Assembly (NCBI GenBank): GCA_003232445.1
Contig: QIJM01000454.1
Coordinates: 1-11,121 of the forward strand
Direction: 5' to 3'
Source: Paraglaciecola arctica
GTDB lineage: Bacteria > Pseudomonadota > Gammaproteobacteria > Enterobacterales > Alteromonadaceae
DNA length: 11,121 nucleotides
The notes below the pieces were generated by a model that was not told the origin of the DNA, ran no database searches, and saw only the letters and a program-made list of their open reading frames with translations. The position numbers were made by a program, and so were the translations under genes. Of this stretch, positions 7,914-11,121 are shown piece after piece; the first letter of the stretch is position 1; the number at the start of each line of letters is the position of its first letter.

Positions 7914-7987
7914 ATTATCCCCTAAGTTTTCTCTTACGCTATATCATGTGGTTCGACATTAAAAGACTGGATAAAAAATCGAATCGG

Positions 7988-8263
7988 TTAACCCCAACGC
8001 ATTATTATCAGCATCAGTAATGCTGAAACAACAAAGGCTATCCATAAAGTTAAATCTGTTAACCCCAGAAAAAGTAAATGCACAAATGCACTGCTTAATA
8101 ACCCGATAAATAATCTGTCACCACGAGTAGTGGTGATGGGCAACCAACCTTTACGTTCAACACATGGCTTGCGGATTTCTAAAATCGTCATAAACAATAG
8201 AAGACTGGCAATACCAATAAAGAACAAGGCGCTGGGCATGGTCCATGCCATCCAGTTCAACAT
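7988..8263 (-). CDS. glpU: Small DUF2160-type membrane protein of the ABC operon
   Basis: A 91-residue hydrophobic protein with three likely membrane segments (about 9-28, 50-67 and 70-88), joined by a basic loop with RKPCVERKGWLPITTTRGDR. Proteins of this kind (DUF2160) sit between the second permease and the binding protein in rhizobial glycerol importer operons, where the gene is called glpU. Their molecular role is unknown; a helper subunit of the transporter is a guess from constant neighbourhood. GGAGTG (8276-8271), 7 bases before the ATG, is a strong ribosome site and supports this start. A 74-base gap follows before the binding-protein gene. Nothing looks damaged. Confidence 0.85.
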   Translation of the reverse strand: MLNWMAWTMPSALFFIGIASLLLFMTILEIRKPCVERKGWLPITTTRGDRLFIGLLSSAFVHLLFLGLTDLTLWIAFVVSALLMLIIMRWG

Positions 8264-8295
8264 TTGTTTTCACTCCGGTGTAGGTGAGTTTTCAT
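8257..8295 (-). other. Possible 12-codon leader ORF overlapping the glpU start
   Basis: In the 67-base gap between glpQ and glpU, an ATG at 8295 opens a frame of 12 codons (MKTHLHRSENKC) whose TGA (8259-8257) lies just inside the glpU coding sequence, in another frame. A GGAG stands upstream of it, at rather long spacing. It spans the glpU ribosome site, so if translated it could tune glpU translation. Chance is the simpler explanation. Confidence 0.2.
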
Positions 8296-8330
8296 ATATA
8301 CCAGTCTCCATAAATAAGTGTTCATTGGTA

Positions 8331-9131
8331 TTACACCCTCCCCAAAGCGAAACCTTTGGCAACATGGTTACGCACAAACCAAACAACCAAGATGCCCGGT
8401 AAAATAGTCAGCACACCAGCGGCGGCTAATACCCCCCAATCGATACCTGTAGCGCCAACCGTGCGGGTCATAATTACAGAAATAGGCTTAGCATCGACTG
8501 AGGTTAAGGTGCGTGCCAACAGTAGTTCAACCCAAGAAAACATAAAGGTAAAAAAGGCTGTGACACCTATGCCCGAGCGGATCATCGGGATAAATATTTT
8601 GATAAAAAAGTGTCCAAAACTGTACCCGTCAATATAAGCAGTTTCATCGATTTCACGAGGTACGCCAGACATAAAACCTTCCAAAATCCATACCGCTAAG
8701 GGGATAGTAAACAAACAGTGAGCTAGCGCTACCGCTAGGTGTGTATCAAATAATCCTACCGAAGAATACAATTGAAAAAACGGTAACAGAAATACCGCTG
8801 GCGGCGCCATACGGTTACTCAACAACCAAAAAAACAAATGTTTATCACCGACAAATTTATAACGACTAAATGCATAAGCTGCTGGTAGCGAAACCAGCAA
8901 GGTGATCACCAAATTCATCGCCACGTAGGTCATGGAATTAACATATCCCATATACCAGCTAGCATCAGTAAAGATGGTGATATAGTTATCAAAGGTGAAG
9001 TCTGTTGGCCATAACGTTAATTGCCCCAAAATTTCCTCATTGGTTTTAAACGACATGTTAACTAACCAATAAATAGGTAACAGCACAAAGATGAGATACA
9101 TGACCATGCCTAAGGTGCGTTTACTGATCAT
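8331..9131 (-). CDS. glpQ: ABC transporter permease 2, glycerol-type importer
   Basis: A 266-residue inner-membrane permease of the MalG/UgpE-like class with about six membrane segments. The EAA loop, which docks onto the ATPase, is clear at 163-182 (ETAYIDGYSFGHFFIKIFIP), with the usual D-G pair. The N-terminal part RTLGMVMYLIFVLLPIYWLVNMSFK and the C-terminal KGFALGRV are typical of this subfamily. The start at ATG 9131 (MISKRTLGM) is chosen because the upstream extension of the frame has no family similarity and overlaps the previous gene too far. From this ATG the overlap with permease 1 is 11 bases, pointing to coupled translation. The name follows the rhizobial scheme and must not be confused with E. 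coli glpQ, a phosphodiesterase. Confidence 0.9.
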   Translation of the reverse strand: MISKRTLGMVMYLIFVLLPIYWLVNMSFKTNEEILGQLTLWPTDFTFDNYITIFTDASWYMGYVNSMTYVAMNLVITLLVSLPAAYAFSRYKFVGDKHLFFWLLSNRMAPPAVFLLPFFQLYSSVGLFDTHLAVALAHCLFTIPLAVWILEGFMSGVPREIDETAYIDGYSFGHFFIKIFIPMIRSGIGVTAFFTFMFSWVELLLARTLTSVDAKPISVIMTRTVGATGIDWGVLAAAGVLTILPGILVVWFVRNHVAKGFALGRV

Positions 9132-10008
9132 GTTTGCTGCCACTTTCAGACTTGTCCATATGTGTAATAGTGGTAAAAAACAACCAAGATACCAGCAACA
9201 CAATTAAGAAATACACCAAAGAAAATGCTGCGGCTGGACCGATATCAAACTGGCCAATGGCCATTTGGGTCAGGGTTTGACTCAAAAAGGTGGTCGAGTT
9301 ACCGGGGCCGCCTCCTGTCAACACAAAGGGTTCGGTGTAAATCATAAAACTGTCCATAAAACGCAGTAAAACCCCTATTACTAACACGTTTCTTAAGCGT
9401 GGTAGTTGGATATAGCGAAACACTGCCCAGCTTGAAGCACGGTCAATTTTCGCGGCCTGATAATAAGCATCAGGGATAGCCCTTAACCCTGAGTAACATA
9501 ACAAGGCAACCAGTGACGTCCAATGCCATACATCCATCAACAACACAGTTAACCAGGCATCTAACGGGTTAGAGGTGTAGTTATAATCGATACCTAAATT
9601 GTTCAACGTCCAGCCAAATAGTCCTATATCTCCTCGAGCAAATACTTGCCAAATGGTACCCACTACATTCCAAGGGATAAGTAACGGCAATGCCAATAAG
9701 ATAAGCACGGCTGACGCCTGCCAGCCGCGCGTGGGCATCATTAATGCCACAGCAATACCTAAGGGAATTTCAATCAAAAGAACCGAAAACGAAAAACCAA
9801 ACTGGCGCAATAATGAATCATGTAAGCGCGTGTCTCGTAACGTTTCCTGATACCACTCAACACCCACAAAATAAGCGGTATTTTGGTCAAAAATATCTTG
9901 TAGTGAATAGTTCACTACTGTCATCAGGGGAATAATGGCCGAAAACGCTACCAGCAAAAACATCGGTAAAACCAACCACCAAGCTTTGTTATTGGGTACC
10001 TTATTCAT
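9121..10008 (-). CDS. glpP: ABC transporter permease 1, glycerol-type importer
   Basis: A 295-residue inner-membrane permease of the MalF/UgpA-like class. Six membrane segments are visible, at about 11-32, 71-91, 98-121, 153-172, 207-225 and 262-282. The ATPase-docking EAA loop is at 184-203 (QAAKIDRASSWAVFRYIQLP); the usual glycine after the aspartate is an arginine (R190). The strongly conserved stretch around FMIYTEPFVLTGGGPGNSTT (221-240) fits the rhizobial glycerol permease GlpP. The start at ATG 10008 is preferred over an upstream in-frame codon because AGGGAG sits 6 bases before it. It overlaps the ATPase stop by 8 bases and permease 2 by 11 bases. It should pair with permease 2 to form the channel. 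Confidence 0.9.
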   Translation of the reverse strand: MNKVPNNKAWWLVLPMFLLVAFSAIIPLMTVVNYSLQDIFDQNTAYFVGVEWYQETLRDTRLHDSLLRQFGFSFSVLLIEIPLGIAVALMMPTRGWQASAVLILLALPLLIPWNVVGTIWQVFARGDIGLFGWTLNNLGIDYNYTSNPLDAWLTVLLMDVWHWTSLVALLCYSGLRAIPDAYYQAAKIDRASSWAVFRYIQLPRLRNVLVIGVLLRFMDSFMIYTEPFVLTGGGPGNSTTFLSQTLTQMAIGQFDIGPAAAFSLVYFLIVLLVSWLFFTTITHMDKSESGSKHDQ

Positions 10009-11121
10009 GGTTGTCTCCCTTATCTTCGCTCTTGTTTTCAAGAACAGGCTCACCCACTAAATATTCATCAATATAAAGCTTTAACCATTGGCTAGGGAAA
10101 ACCAAATATACTTCAGCACCACTAAACTGCATTTTTTCGGCAACACGAACCTGCATTTCTAGTCCTGCAAAGTCCACCACCACAAGTTGGTAGCTGCCTA
10201 AGTGCTGCACTGATAAAACACTTGCGGGGAAGCTATTAGGCTCAGACTTTTCACTCAACGCTACAAACTCTGGCCGGATACCTAGTTTCAGATTAGTCGA
10301 ATGACTGCTTTGCAACACGGCTTGCTGCGGTTCGCTGATACTCAAGTTAATGTTTTGGTAATACACCCCCCCTTCACTTTTATCACTCTTTTCAATTGGA
10401 ATAAAATTCATTCCAGGGCTGCCAATGAAATATCCAACAAAGGTGTGATTGGGTCGCTCGAATAATTCTTGAGGGCTACCAAATTGCACAATCTTGCCTT
10501 GATACATCAAGGCTATTTCATCAGCCAAAGTGGCGGCTTCTAACTGGTCATGTGTCACATACAGCATGGTGATATTTAGCTGCTCGTGGATTTGTTTCAG
10601 CTTGCGTCTTAATTTCCACTTTAGATTGGGGTCAATTACGGTGAGAGGTTCGTCAAACAAAATGGCTGATACATCTTCACGCACTAAACCTCGTGCCATT
10701 GAGACCTTTTGTTTTTGGTCAGCGCTTAGGTTTTTAGCTTTTTTATCAAGAGAGTCAGTCAGTTCCAACAAATCGGCTATTTCGCGCACTTTGTCTTTTA
10801 TTTGCTCTTTGGGCATCTTTATATTTTTAAGGGGAAAGGCCAAGTTTTCAGCCACTGTCATGGCATCGTATACCACAGGAAATTGGAATACCTGGGCGAT
10901 ATTACGTTGCTCTGGACTTAGGGCATTCACTACTTGGTCGTCAAATAACACTTCGCCTTGTGATGGACTAATTAAACCCGAAATAATATTCAGTAGCGTC
11001 GACTTTCCACAACCAGAAGGGCCAAGCAACGCATAAGCGCCGCCTTGCTTCCAGACATGATCTAAGGCTTGAATGGCATAATCTTGAGGGTGAGTTTCTG
11101 GATTGCGGGGTTGCGCTAAAT
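10001..11121 (-). CDS. glpT: ABC transporter ATPase 2, glycerol-type importer (5' end outside window)
   Basis: A CUT1/MalK-like ATPase; 372 residues are visible and only a handful of N-terminal residues are missing, because the frame stays open to the right edge (it begins LAQPRNPETHPQDYAIQ). Counting from the first complete codon: Walker A GPSGCGKST (33-41), Q-loop Q79, signature LSADQ (131-135), Walker B AILFDE (152-157), D-loop TVIDP (160-164) and H-loop H190. An acidic/TOBE-like regulatory region follows, with LGIRPEFV. The signature differs from the textbook LSGGQ and the D-loop from SALD; both changes also occur in rhizobial GlpS/GlpT proteins, so they are a family trait. DYAIQALDHVW plus GGAYALLGPSG fits GlpT rather than GlpS, and the adjacency to permease 1 agrees. 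A partner ATPase gene is expected just beyond the edge. The name must not be confused with the E. coli GlpT antiporter. Confidence 0.9.
   Translation of the reverse strand, partial: LAQPRNPETHPQDYAIQALDHVWKQGGAYALLGPSGCGKSTLLNIISGLISPSQGEVLFDDQVVNALSPEQRNIAQVFQFPVVYDAMTVAENLAFPLKNIKMPKEQIKDKVREIADLLELTDSLDKKAKNLSADQKQKVSMARGLVREDVSAILFDEPLTVIDPNLKWKLRRKLKQIHEQLNITMLYVTHDQLEAATLADEIALMYQGKIVQFGSPQELFERPNHTFVGYFIGSPGMNFIPIEKSDKSEGGVYYQNINLSISEPQQAVLQSSHSTNLKLGIRPEFVALSEKSEPNSFPASVLSVQHLGSYQLVVVDFAGLEMQVRVAEKMQFSGAEVYLVFPSQWLKLYIDEYLVGEPVLENKSEDKGDNHE
10015..10020 (-). promoter_or_regulatory. Ribosome binding site that fixes the permease 1 start
   Basis: AGGGAG, read on the - strand, ends 6 bases before ATG 10008 and lies within the end of the ATPase gene. 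This near-ideal Shine-Dalgarno supports the start MNKVPNNK rather than the longer frame reaching 10053. Confidence 0.8.

Noticed and set aside
8130..8637. Overlapping + strand frames opposite the glpU and glpQ genes
   Set aside because: They are antisense to clear membrane protein genes and encode nothing recognisable.
10530..11036. Long + strand open frame opposite the importer ATPase gene (168 codons)
   Set aside because: The translation has no recognisable family and is rich in Ser and Phe as expected for an antisense shadow; the - strand frame has every ABC ATPase motif.

Overview
The window looks like chromosomal DNA of a marine gammaproteobacterium of the Alteromonadales type (Paraglaciecola, Glaciecola or Alteromonas-like). 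This is an inference from protein flavour, the moderate-to-low G+C and the hrpB-mrcB gene pair; no 16S or other marker is present. No rRNA, tRNA, CRISPR array or intact insertion sequence was seen.

Left part, 1-4117, + strand: the C-terminal two thirds of hrpB (DEAH-box helicase-like protein) overlaps by 4 bp with a complete mrcB (bifunctional peptidoglycan synthase PBP1b). This core arrangement is also found in enterobacteria.

Middle part, 4118-6200: this is a looser, accessory-looking stretch. It holds a ferredoxin/flavodoxin-NADP reductase gene (fpr, - strand) split by an exact 8-bp tandem duplication that shifts the frame. It also holds a compact Phd/YefM-ParE type II toxin-antitoxin pair (- strand). 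The gene-poor gaps contain possible short ORFs, a possible relic reading frame and a possible operator.

Right part, 6201-11121, all - strand: an operon for an ABC importer of the rhizobial glycerol type (GlpSTPQUV nomenclature). In transcription order it encodes a second ATPase (5' end cut by the window edge), permease 1, permease 2, a small membrane protein of the DUF2160/GlpU kind, and a 570-residue periplasmic binding protein with a signal peptide. The first three overlap by 8-11 bp and are probably translationally coupled. The last two have their own Shine-Dalgarno sequences. A long hairpin 17 bases after the last stop probably ends the operon. A first ATPase (GlpS) and glycerol catabolic genes would be expected just beyond the right edge.

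The genes form three unrelated units: cell-wall synthesis, a broken redox gene plus a toxin-antitoxin module, and carbon-source import. I see no convincing new defence system. The strongest unusual observations are the 8-bp duplication in fpr, with a stop-start (TAATG) junction that might allow the NADP-binding half to be made separately, and the non-standard signature motif of the importer ATPase.
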